From NCBI GenBank assembly GCA_963662155.1, contig OY759263.1, positions 25,990,548-26,054,547 on the forward strand: a stretch of DNA of 64,000 nucleotides. The letters are read 5' to 3'. Under the pieces are notes generated by a model. That model searched no databases. It was given only the letters and a program-made list of their open reading frames with translations, and was not told the origin of the DNA. This document shows positions 17,946 to 30,400 of this stretch, in pieces. How positions within the stretch are numbered: the stretch's first letter is position 1; every line of letters starts with the position of its first letter. The position numbers and the translations under genes were made by a program. The stretch comes from Lamellibrachia columna. Lineage: Eukaryota > Annelida > Polychaeta > Sabellida > Siboglinidae.

Positions 17946-19924
17946 GTGTCCAAGCCATCTCCATCTTCTCTTCTGTATATTATATGATAATTACTCACTG
18001 ACAACCGTTTCAGAAGAATCTGTTAACAGGATTATGTTAGCCGTGTTGAACAATATAAAACACTTTAGCCACTGCACATCACATCAAAATAATAATTATA
18101 GTATAACCTGTACAGATGCCATATAGCCAAAACATATCCATTCGGAGGTACTGTTACTAATAATGGGTATTAACACAAAACTATAAGTGCAGCAAATTAA
18201 TAACTTCATACTAAAACTCAAATGTAAAATTGTTGAGTAATTGTAAATGCAATTTCAGATTAATGTAGTGAAATAATAAGACAAATGTGCAGTAATGATG
18301 CTTGGATTTAAGGTGTTTGGTGTCATTTCACAGTCAAAACAAAAAATGTGTTTGCTGAGAAGCAGTGCACTAGATACCAAACATTTTATTGTTCACTAGG
18401 GGCCAATGACAGATAACATTTGATTTGGCACCTGATTCGTGGAGAGAATGTGGTTTTAGTTTAAGACTAATATCAGCTGTGTTGCTGGCTAGCCACAGTT
18501 ATATAGCTGAATCTGTTATCTGTAGACTTCAGTTAAGAATGTAGTGCGGACGACACGTTGCACCAGCGATATGCATATTTACCAAGTTAAATTTTGAAGC
18601 CGGTAAACAGTATTAGAGTTTGTTATGGCTGATGGACCTGCATTTAGTTTATTTACATTCAGTAAACTGACACTGCAAGTTATTGTCTATTTCTTCTGTG
18701 TATCACAGGTGCAACATTTTGTTGGGTCTTCTCAACAAATAAACTGCTCTAGATGGGAATATGACACAACATTTCCAGTATGCGCTGTGATTGCTCTCAC
18801 ACATCACATTCATTTTGACATAACCTCTCTTTAGTGAACAGTTCAGTTTCGTAGTTTCCAGTTGTACGAATATGTCTTCAGGACACCATGCACGTCTTTC
18901 GCTATATATGCCTGGAAATACAGAATGATTATATCTGGGAACAAAGTTTATATAATTTAGTTGATGCGTCTGCCGGTAGATCGGCATAGGTATTTCTAGG
19001 AATGACCAGGCACCACCTGATGTCATTTAGATAATCAGTTGTAACACTGACATGGTCGGGACTGAAAAAAGATTGGTACCCTGGATTTTCAAGAATCGAT
19101 AACAATAATTGATTGTAAAGAAAAGACGGATGAGAAAATGTGTAGGAAAAGGTTAACAAGCTGCGTCATATTAATGGTTGCAGGTGGTTACTAAGGCATT
19201 TAGCAGGCTGCTGTATTTGGCATACAAGTGTGCATGTGTAAACAATAATATGAACAACGAATACAAATATAATATGGGCTTTTGGAAAAGTCAAATACAA
19301 CAACCACAAGTGTTTACAAAATCAACATATTTAAATATAAATACATATTTGACAGCAATAAAACTTTTATTAAAAGTATTAAATTTATACAAGCTTTGTA
19401 TTTCTTTGACAAGCAGTAGCACTACATTGAGTGTGTATTGTAATTGACTGTAGTGTAATTTGTTGGATCACTATCTATGTAAGTAAATGTAAAATTTTAT
19501 GCGAAAAGTTTTGTAGAAATGTTAACATTTGAAACAGTGTAGACTGTTGCTGGCTTTCTTTTGTTTGGAAGTACTATTATTTTATTTTAACTCGATGCAG
19601 TGACTTTGATGTGGTTTACCGTTAGCTTTGAAATGGCTATAAATAATTATAGACAGATTGTTCTGAAGACTATGTTTGATTGACAGGTTCTTCCTTTCAG
19701 TCATTCCTTGGCTGTTATAAAAATTGCAAGCTTGCTTTTATTTGTCACCAGTTGAGATCTGATGTGTTCAGTATGCTGTACTATTGAGTATATATTTTAA
19801 TTTAGATTATAAAGTGATATTTTTAGTGCAATACAAATAAACATCAGCAAAGGCTAAAAACGAGCTGCTGTATTTAGGCCCCCTACTTGGTTTTAACCTT
19901 TAGTTTACCTGGTAAAACATTAGA

Positions 19925-20063
<139 letters not shown>

Positions 20064-20892
20064 TGTATATAATGTGTGTACCTACAATGTAGGTGGTCTC
20101 CAACAGAGTAGTATCGTTCTACAAATACATGTCTACCCATAAAAAACAAACAATATTTTGTTCATCCTGACAGACCTGGAAGAGGTTATAAATCTATGAT
20201 ATGAAATTGTATTGAGTGTGCATGCATGTGCCTGTTTTAATTTTACGCTATTTACATACAAGTATTTTTTAAACACAGCAAGTGTTACTGGCAGTGGGAC
20301 GCTTTTCAGTATTGGAAAACAAGATATGATTAATGTAACTATTAAATATACCAACAGTTAATAGCTAATATGGTAAACAAATCTGCTGCGTGGTAATTTT
20401 TATTTCTGTAGAATTCATTCCAAATTATCTGGTACCTTTAAAATTCTACCAATATTCTACTTTTTATAGAACAGTTTACTCTTCAGTACATCTAGACTTA
20501 AGTTCGTAGCAATAATAATATTAGTATGATTGCAATGCAAGGTCTACATAATCTTAAATGTATAGTATGACAGTTGACTGTTTTTTGCATGTCATGATAA
20601 GGACCGAGTAATAACCAGTGTAGTAGAAATACTTTCTACTGTGACCTAAAATTTACAGTAGATGGGTTAGCAAACATTTTCTATTATAAATAACATAGCC
20701 AATTACCGTTGTAGCAGAACATTCACAGTTTTTTCTAGGTTTAACAAAGCACTATGTAATCATTCTACACAATCTGCTCTAAACAGGTCTATTCGTCCAT
20801 TAGAGTAACTGGAAGTACGAGATGTGTAAGCTGGTCATTGATAGAACAAATTGTGAACGTAGTGTCTGATTTATTATATGTGTGCTGCATAG

Positions 20893-20960
20893 GCTTCTGA
20901 TATGAATAGTGAGAACAAAGCAGTTGTTGACTTCTGATATGAATAGTGAGAACAAAGCAG
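20893..20960 (+). repeat. Short direct duplication
   Basis: CTTCTGATATGAATAGTGAG with ACAAAGCAG occurs twice in a row (20893 and 20931). Confidence 0.8.
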
Positions 20961-21644
20961 ATTGTTGTAACCTTCTGTAGGCCTTAACTAATAGTTGCGG
21001 AAGATGTAGCCTGTCCGTACACCTGTGTATGGTACTACAGTACAATACGTTGACTCGTTTCATTGTTTTTAAGTATTAAATTATATTACGAAATACTTAT
21101 ATGGACATCTTTGACATCTACAGATTATGTAATGCGGAATAATAGGAGACCGTGGTTACACACAGTTGTTTGCAATGCCGTGCATGTTTTCTTATTGTTC
21201 CGAGTTATGTGATCTACGTCAAATGTTCACACAAGTTTTGGGGGTGGGAGTTATATCCATCATTGGCATTGGCATTTCCCTACCAAGGCTTGACTGGGTA
21301 CTGCTATGAGCCAGTAAGCTCCTGCAGGGGCTGCCTATTTTCCCGTGCAACGACGGGCAACTCGGCTAGTTACTTATAAAACATTTACAAAGTAATGTTC
21401 TTCACACCAGGGTACTGATATGACATCCACTAGTCAGTAAAGTGAAGTGGCAAAGTGAGATTTCTATCCAAGCTTATACAATTCTGACCGCACAGAAAAT
21501 TTATTCTATACCTGGTTGTGAACACGTGGTAATATACAACTTACCAATTCTGCTCAGAAATATGTATGTAACAATTTATCATAATGTCAAGTGAATTAAT
21601 TTGGATCGCCGCTGTTGTCAGGTCACTACTGTATTAATTGTGAA

Positions 21645-21942
21645 TTTATCCTAAGCATGGTCTAATAAAAAAAATTTATCCTAAGCATGGTCTAATAAAA
21701 AAAAATTATCCTAAGCATGGTCTAATAAAAAAAATTATCCTAAGCATGGTCTAATAAAAAAAAATTATCCTAAGCATGGTCTAATAAAAAAAAATTATCC
21801 TAAGCATGGTCTAATAAAAAAAAATTATCCTAAGCATGGTCTAATAAAAAAAAATTATCCTAAGCATGGTCTAATAAAAAAAAATATCCTAAGCATGGTC
21901 TAATCAAAAAAATTATCCTAAGCATGGTCTAATAAAAAAAAA
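21645..21942 (+). repeat. 29-30-bp tandem array, 10 copies
   Basis: The unit is TTATCCTAAGCATGGTCTAA followed by T plus seven to nine A. Copies are nearly identical apart from the A-run length, so the array is young or well homogenised. Confidence 0.95.
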
Positions 21943-22544
21943 TCTCATTTGAGCGTTATTCTTGGGAGTGGAACCTACAACTAGTATCAACACCATTACT
22001 GTCAGTTCAGACAATGCACATGCTTCACCTATCAGCTGTGCTGTTATAACATTGCACACATTATACCCTCATTTGTTAATGTGATCTTTTGATCTGCTGA
22101 AGCTTGAGCAGAGTTTTACTGTAGTTCAGAAAATAGTAACAACATTTAGCTCTAGTATTTCAGTGTTGCAACGGAAATTATAGCAGGAGCTGTGGTATTA
22201 TCATGTCCTGTGGGTGGCCTTGTGCTTAGTGGGAAAATGCATTCATAAAGCACGCTGTTACATCAGTTAAGCTAACACATTAAGGACTTGAAGGACGTTA
22301 GGTTTGTATCTGTGTGTCTGTTATTTGTGGGAATCTATCTAATAATATGTTTATACTAGTTAGTTAGACTGTTGACATATAAATGCAATTACTAAATTCA
22401 CTGCTATGAGTTTTGCCCAGCGTTTTGTATAGCATTTTTCAGGAAGTTTACTACACTGGTGGTGTACTTTTAAATAGTATCAAATTAAACAAATCATCAT
22501 AACTTATATTGCACACACAGTGACATGTAGTGGACGATCAGCAG

Positions 22545-22755
22545 GTGTGTACAGTGAATGTCACTCAGATATGTACACTGAATATCGCACAGATATGTAT
22601 ACTCAAATTAATGTCTAAATGTCACACATTTGTCTACACCAAATATCACACAAATTTATACACTGAATGTCACACATATATGTACACCGAAAGTTGCACA
22701 GATGTGTACACTAAATTTCACACATACATGTACACTAAATGTCACACACCTGTCT
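22545..22755 (+). repeat. Degenerate tandem repeat of about 24 bp
   Basis: About eight copies of TGTACACTGAATGTCACACA with changes (TATGTATACTCAAAT, TTTATACACTGAATG and so on). Confidence 0.85.
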
Positions 22756-23574
22756 TGGTCACACAAACAGGCAATCCTGGGCAACATCTGGACCCACCTT
22801 ATTGATGCCATGATGAGAAAGTCCCCTGTGATGCTGGCCATGTGTATAGGATTGCATGCTACACATGCTCCTGTCTATGTGACCATCATGAATGACATGT
22901 CAGTGCAGCATATTTTAGCCAGGCTATCCCTCAAGCTAATAAGTCATCAAGGCAGTGATTTATTATGTCTCCTGACAGGATCTGTGGAGATGGTCACAAA
23001 TTACCATTGGTGCCCAGAAATGTGTGGAATTGATTAGTAGTCATTGATAGTTAGTCCTGTCTTGCATAGTGACAGTATTTAGGAAACAGCATCCAGTTGT
23101 TGAGTTTTGCTGAGGTATCAGGTAGACTCAAGATAAAGCCCTGTGAAAAGAGCTTCAGCACTTGTATAAACATTTAAAGATAAAAAACTGAATTGATAAT
23201 TAATGTCTCATAATTCCACTAATATAGTTAACTAGTTGCACATGACTGGCCAGAGATGCCACTTTGATTAAAAGAGTTAAAATTACTTTAAAAATCAAGT
23301 CGTTTTGGCAACTTTTCGTAGCACGAACCCAAGGCTTTATTTAAAAACAGCTTCAAATTGCCATGCAAGTTATTCATTTTGGGGGGCTCAATCTTGGCCA
23401 GGATCAAGTTTACATGTAATGTTGTCCAGTACAGATGGTACACTTGTAGTTTAGTTTAATAAGGTTTACATCTGATAGTCTGTAGCACCAGCTGTGGATT
23501 GTCATTTAATGAATATAAAATATAGTATAAAATAGGGTTATCGCACTTGCTAAGTTGTTTGGCAGGGTTTGTTA

Positions 23575-23885
23575 CCTCGTTTCTCTCACTCAGTGCCATT
23601 TCTTAAATCACTGCATTGGCTCCCTGTCCGGCTTCGCATTATTTTTAACATCTGCACTTTAATCCAAACAACCCGCGTGTTTACATTCACTGTTCACAGC
23701 AAGACAGCCCAGACAGCTTCGATCATCTAGTTCTAATCCACTTTTCGTTCCCAATGTTAAGACAAACGTTGGAACTAGAGCTTTATCAGTTGCCGCACTG
23801 ACTGTTAGCGTTAAGTACACGGAATATAGTAACAATTCGCCATCAACTAAAAACTTGCCTGTTTAAACTCGCTTATCCTCTGGAC
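23575..23885 (+). pseudogene. Degenerate LINE reverse transcriptase C-terminus
   Basis: Plus-strand frames give PFLKSLHWLPVRLRIIFNIC, then after frame changes a Ser/Phe-Arg stretch, then KTNVGTRALSVAAL and later a fragment ending NLPV. These match the thumb/C-terminal region of common non-LTR elements (L2/CR1-like). A second piece of the same family lies at 52488-52665. Several stops and shifts show that it is dead. Confidence 0.65.
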
Positions 23886-23929
23886 ATAGCTTATCCTCTG
23901 GACATAGCTTATCCTCTGGACATAGCTCC
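23868..23929 (+). repeat. Three copies of CTTATCCTCTGGACATAG
   Basis: The 19-bp unit is repeated exactly three times at the end of the LINE fragment. Confidence 0.9.
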
Positions 23930-24110
23930 TCCGCGTACCAATCCAACTGTGTACGACTGCAATTGCCAACCGGCTGGAAACTGTCAACTTTTGGCTTGGT
24001 GCACTGCTGTGATTGAGCTTCCTCGGGATTTTAGTGCAATATAAGTGTTTTTATTGTGTTGTATATGATTGGTTATGAATTTCAATTAAATGATTATTGT
24101 TTGTTTTCAG

Positions 24111-24272
24111 ATACTACCCCATTGCTGGGAGCTGAGTGGAATCACACAATGATCCTGTGACGAGGCGTCATCCTACCTGCTCTTGTCATAGCTTCACAGT
24201 ACTCATCGCGCTTCTGGATTTACCACATGATCGTATTGCTTTCTCCAAAGGTTTAGCAATTGTATCAACATC
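24111..24272 (+). other. CLASP: CLASP 5'UTR part of the start-codon exon
   Basis: The exon starts after the acceptor TTGTTTTCAG. It carries two short upstream ORFs, ATG 24149 (4 codons with stop) and ATG 24227 (10 codons with stop). Both end before the main ATG and could dampen translation. Confidence 0.6.
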
Positions 24273-24452
24273 ATGGAAAAAAATTTGGATTACTTTGCGC
24301 CGAGCGTTTGCACGCCAGACAGCAAGAAACGACTTCAGGTGTACGTGGAACTTGCAAACTACCTGCGTGACTCAAAGAGCGCGCTCTACTGTGACGATCT
24401 CGATAAGTTTGTTGAGGGACTTGTGTCATGGGTGACCTCTAGCAACTACAAG
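24273..24452 (+). CDS. CLASP: CLASP coding exon 1 (TOG1 start)
   Basis: It codes 60 residues, beginning MEKNLDYFAPSV and ending LVSWVTSSNYK. The matching border in other CLASPs is also after the SSNYK motif. The start ATG has A at -3 and G at +4. The donor is AAG|GTAAGC; the exon ends in phase 0. Confidence 0.92.
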
Positions 24453-27400
24453 GTAAGCACAACTTCCGATTTTCCAAGCTATGGTCAGATAGGGCAGTTC
24501 ATTTAACAAGTCAGCAGGTATAGAATTTAAAAAAAGTAGTATGCGCAATCGGTTTAATATAAGAGTGTGGCACATGCTTTTGTTAAAATCATCGAAAGAA
24601 ATTGATGTGCCCAGTTGGCGAAGAAAAGGCCTAAAATTTCACAAGCCAGTTGTAGTGACTTTGTTAAACTCAAAGATGAAAGTTACCAATCATCATGATC
24701 AATTGATCATGGTCTATTCACCTGGCCAATCATGGTTTATGTAATGACTATTAATGTTAAAATTTTAAAATGTTTTACCTAAATGTTCCCACTTATTAAG
24801 ATCAAGACGTTGATACTTTGATAATAACAGGCAGTTAACTGCAGGTATATTGGTGAGTATGAAAAGTCGTTGAATTGTCCAGTTCTTATTAAATTGTGTT
24901 TGATTTGTTTATTTGTAAGCATTGTATATTGTAAGCTAAATACTATTTAATTAGCATTCATTTGCTATCTGATTCTGCAGTTAGGTGAAAATGTCTCGCA
25001 GAAGTCTGTGGGGTCAGGTGTTGACATGGTACGCTTTGTTGCTTGGGTTAAGTGAAAGTGTCAAATGTAAAAATATATTCTCAGTTGCACTAGCCACTAG
25101 TTACTGAATACATATTTGTCTTGTTCACTAAATATGCATGCGCACACTCACAGAATGATAGATTGCGGCCTAATTGGAGCGTATTTCCATGTGTCGCCAT
25201 GCGTAGCACACAAGAGCTGCATTTCATTCATACAACTGTGGTTTTCAGCTTCATTCCCTTGACATTCATAGCAGTCTCGGCCAGCCGGACACCGATGGCC
25301 ACATTAGACATGATTCATTCGGGGGTCGTAGGTCAGATGTGCTGATAACCTAATTGTGCCCGGGAACCTCCCTTGTATGGTTATGTACACTGGGTGTTGT
25401 TTATATCCTAAACTGGCTGACTGAGTACAGTTTTTTTGCCCCAAGCAACTTAGGTTCCCACCGTGTCTCATTCATACATTGTAAAACATGCGCATTTAGT
25501 GGCCTGTTGGAGTGTGTGCCTCACACCAGCTGTGTGTTTGTCAATTAACTTAGCCAGGGCGTTGTCTTTGGTCCCATCGAAGATGTCACACCTGTGCAGT
25601 GACAGTCGAAACCGAGTTGCATCAGTTATTCTCAGTCAGGTCAAGGCTGCATTTTGTACAAACCATGATAATACTGAGGAATATACTCAGCGTTCTGTGC
25701 GCACGTTTGCGTACTGTTTCTGGCGTATAAATTAATAATCAGGACTGGCATTAATATAAGAAGCTCAGTTGTTGGCTGATTACTTAGTGTAGTGTGATAG
25801 CCAAGGGTCACATAAGGGGCACATAAAAACAACTCTGGCACTTCAGGGTCTGTTGGGTATGTTCACCAAACTGTGCCCCACTTTGACTACATTTCACCCC
25901 CCAGGGCAGGTATGAAAGGTGAGGCTTAGATCTGGGAAGTCAGTGTTGTTAGCACTGTGTCCATGTTTTGGGTCATCCTGTGGTTAAACAGGTATATTTG
26001 GCCTGAAGAGGTTGCCTCACAAATGACTTCTCTGACTGCATTACACTCTACTGATAGGATTACCACCATTGTAAAGCCTGTGTGCTGCTGCAGGATTTAC
26101 ATGTATGTGATACAAGTCTCTGACTCTCAGGGGCAAATCTGACATTTTAGTGATGAGCACGATGTGTCTGGTGGTGAAATCTGACATTTCAGTAGTGTTT
26201 CAATTGATGGGGAAATACGACATTTTAGTCATTAGGTCTAGTGATAAAATATGACATTTCAATGAACATCTGTGGTGAAATATGAAGTTTAAGTGCAGAG
26301 CCGTCAGCAGCTGCGACATATCAATGGTGTCAACCGTGTCATATCTGAATGTGACATGTCCAGACACCTGTAGCTGTGCTGTGGTCTAGTGCTACCCGTG
26401 GCTACCCCTGGTGGCTGGTGTCTGTCTGGAGTAGCAGGAAATCACTCACCTGTGCAAGAAACAATGACACAGGTGTCAGATTGGCTGGGAAATGTAATCT
26501 TTGCTCTGTGCAACATCAAGGGCAGGGCAGGTGTTTGAAAGGGAACACTAATTAAATCATTATTAACAAGCATCATCTTTGTATGCAATTAAGTAATTAA
26601 AGTGTGTTATCTGTGTGTGTAATTACATGAGATTTATCAATTAGACAGCACAGCAGACATTGGTGTTCACAGCCATGACCTGGACAACAACTGGGTCATA
26701 TCCATGGGTAAGATTTATCCATTGGGGCGAGGTGGAAGCCTCTCCCAGTGCACTAATGATGATGTAGACATTTGAATAGTCGATAGTAGAAAGATGTAAA
26801 TAATATTTAAAAAAAAAGAACCTCAGATCATCCAGCTTGGTACTAATACTACGGAGGCCATCTTTTGAATTAGGGAGATAAGCAGCTGAGAACAAAGAGA
26901 ACCTACTTTTACCTCAATCAATCAACATGATTTATTGGACTTCATCCTCATTTATAAACAGAGCACTGATGAATACCCCATGTGGGATGGGTGGATGTCA
27001 ATATGTCCCCGTCATTTTAGTAAAACAAATTAGCAAGTTCATATTAGAGATAAATCAGCCACTGTTTCATCCTCGTATTGATGGCTCTTGGTTTTGGCCT
27101 TCGTTACAGAACATCTAAGTGAGGGGATCCATTTGGAAATTACTGGCTTTATAAAACTGACACGTTGGCCACGTTTCACAGGTGGACTGGGTAAAACTGT
27201 TTGCAATGACTCTGTATGCATGTCAGTTAACTGTTCACTGGTTAGTGATATATCAGTCATATCTATCGCTTAATCCTAAGGTTTTCCAAGACAATGTGGC
27301 AGAAAATTCCCACATAAATTTGAGAGTGTTTTAGGTATGCTGACAATTTATCTGTGAGTCTGTTTGTAACCACATCTTGTTGTTGTACAGTTTGTTTTGC

Positions 27401-30400
27401 AATGCACACCACAAAACATACAATGATAGACGCCACTTGAGATTAAGACAAATAATGTGAACGTTACAAATGAGGCGCAGTTGTATAGTGGTTAGCACAT
27501 CTGCCTTACATGACAGAGTTCTGTGTTCAAGACCCGGACCAGGCATGGGTATGTTTGATGTAAAAACCTGGCTCTCAACATTGGAGACTGTATTCATGAC
27601 TGGTGATCGCGTTATCGTTGGTCCCGTCTCATTAATTGGGGACATAAAAGAACCACTGAGGACAACATGCACCCTGCAGGCCTCAACATTAACACTGGCC
27701 TGGTGCTTTTTGGGGACTGTCAAGCCAGTTTGGGCCACAATTTTCCATATTTTACTGGCCTGGTGGGCCAACATAGTTTCAGACCATTTTTATCCCATTA
27801 GCCACAGCCACAGGTCGTCAGTCGCCTATCCTTGCCATCCACCCCGGCACTACAATACAATTAAACACAACGTTCATCTCATCTGATTTTGTGTTGTCGC
27901 TTCTTATAATTGCCATGTTGTTTTGATATGTACAAGCCTCACAAAAAGGTCTGCATGACGTCGCTACTAGTAACGACGTGCAGACTTTTATGAATTGCTG
28001 ACGCCTATATTTACTAGGGTTGCGTTGTGTTACCCGCATAATACCGGTATATCGCGGCAATTTCTTCTGCACGATATGTATCGGTTATCGTGATGCGCCT
28101 TCAACGTACCGATTTCATAGAAACCGACTGGTTCATGGACTGTCTGCTAGGTGTCACGACAGTGCCTAACATACATTCCAGGACCTGCTATGGTGCAGAT
28201 AAGCTAAGTTTACCGTAACTTTGTACTTCAGTCCAAAAGTTTATATTCAAAAGAAATAATTGTAACAGTCATATTATATACAGTGTGAGGTCTGGTTCCC
28301 CCATCGTATTTTCGAGTATAACTAGCTGTAACTCGATACGCATGCAGCAGCATCACCCGTCGTTCTCAAAACACGACCTGCTGCGGCTTCGACAGAGGGC
28401 GTATGATTCTCAAATGATTCCTGCAGCAACATTGTCTGCCAAATACAGAATACTGGCTGAAAGCATGAAAGTAAATCACCAACGGCAAAATAAATAACGG
28501 CCAAACTGGCTTCCTTCGACTTGTAATGTGATGTATTGCAAAAAAAATGTGTTTTTTTATTATTTTGGGGGTCCAGTAACTTTTACCATCTACTTGCGTA
28601 CAAAAGCTTAATGTGAAGGCCTGCCCTGGCAGTGACCTCAATGCCAGCACAGAACAGTCAACTGGGCGGTAATGTTCTGAAAAGGCTGACTAGTTGAATG
28701 AGACCTCGTAACACCATCAAACTGAGTGCTGGAAATAACTAGAACAACAACAATGAGTTCACATGTATACAAGAAAGGTGTTCAGTTCAACAAGTTAGTA
28801 ATCTAGTGAGCTTGGGTGCAGACCCCCATTGACCATGTACAATCCGATTTACCAGTAACGTGGGGTGCAGTGGCGTAGTGGTTAGAACGTCTGACTCTCA
28901 GTTGAGAGAACCCCTGACTCTCAGTTGAGAGAACCCCTGACTCTCAGTTGAGAGAACCCCTGACTCTCAGTTGAGAGAACCCCTGACTCTCAGTTGCGAG
29001 AACCCATGACTCTCAGTTGAGAGAACCCATGACTCTCAGTTGAGAGAACACAGGTTCGAATCCTCTCGCTGCTGTTTCAAAGCTTTGGCAATATTGTTCA
29101 CTCCACATTGCTCCAGTTCACTCAGCTGTAAAAAATAACTAACTGGCTACAGACCAAGGTGGATATGTGAACGAATAGTCTTTGCACAGTAATTGCAGTG
29201 TGGCTGAATGCTTCCCAGATAAGTCAAGATGGCGTTGGAATGAACAGGTCTGCCAGGGGCTGTGCTGTATAAAAACATACCTTTAGTATCACAGTGAACA
29301 CATCAAAGAGAATGAGGTATAGTATTCAGTGTTTCTGACAACAATGTTACAACACTGATATTGTGGTAGTGTACAGGTTCATCAGATGGTCAACCAGATA
29401 CCCAGCTGCGGGTGCTGCAAGTTTATTTTTAAAATCATAGCTTCAGATCATTTAGATTACCTGGGTCAGAAGACTGATTCGTGCCTTGCCAAGTCTCAAG
29501 GAAAACTATTATTATTCAAGTTAAGTTAAAAAAACTCTGGAGCGTAGTTGAGATTTGGATGAGTCAATGGTTGTTCTGGGAAGAAATGTGATACGAGTGG
29601 CTCGCTGGGCGTTATGTAGTGTCATGTCAACAGAGCGCCGTATAGATAAAATGATATTTCGCTGGTGGTATGGGTTATCTAAATAGCGGTGCTGTACACA
29701 GATTGTATCAATGGTGTTATCTCAGTGTGTTTAATATGTGTGATTATACTTCACAGATGGCATGACCCAAATGGCATGACCTAAAATGGCATGTGTGAAA
29801 AAGGCACATAATATAATGTCAACTGAATCAAGGAAGAAAATGGCACATTTGAATAAAATGTAAAGGTATGTTCTGGTATCCTGTCCGTAGGACAGCTCAA
29901 AGCACTTTACACATCACCCCCTGGCAGACCTGTTCATTCCAAGGCCATCTCAACTTCTCTGGGAAGCATTCAGCCACGCTGCAATTGCGCGAAGACTGTT
30001 CATTCACATTTCCACCACTGTCTGCATTGCCAGGTACTCATTTATACAGCTGAGTGAACTGTGGCAACGTGGGGTGATCAAACTTGCCAAAGGTTGGAAG
30101 CGACCGCAGGGGATTTGAAACCGGGTTCCCTCGATTGAAAGTCCGGCCTTCTAACCGTTATACCATCGCGCCCTTTTTTTACCTTTTATTTGAATATACA
30201 TTGTGATTTGCAAAGAAATAAATGTTGACAGAAATGACACCTTTGAGTGTCATAGTATTTTGTAGTTTGATCAAATCAAACATCTCTGGTTACATGCATG
30301 TTGCTTCCACAAAATTTTTCAGTTTAATCACATCAAAATAATGAAAAATCTAATTGTTCAGTGAGCACTGAAAGTCGGCTGTAGATATCAGTGCACCCAA

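Noticed and set aside
22530..23037. ORFs of 91 and 135 codons
   Set aside because: Their first halves are translations of the 24-bp degenerate repeat and the rest has no coding features.
24136..24435. 99-codon ORF overlapping the CLASP start exon
   Set aside because: It is an alternative frame of the exon and starts within the 5'UTR; it has no recognisable features.
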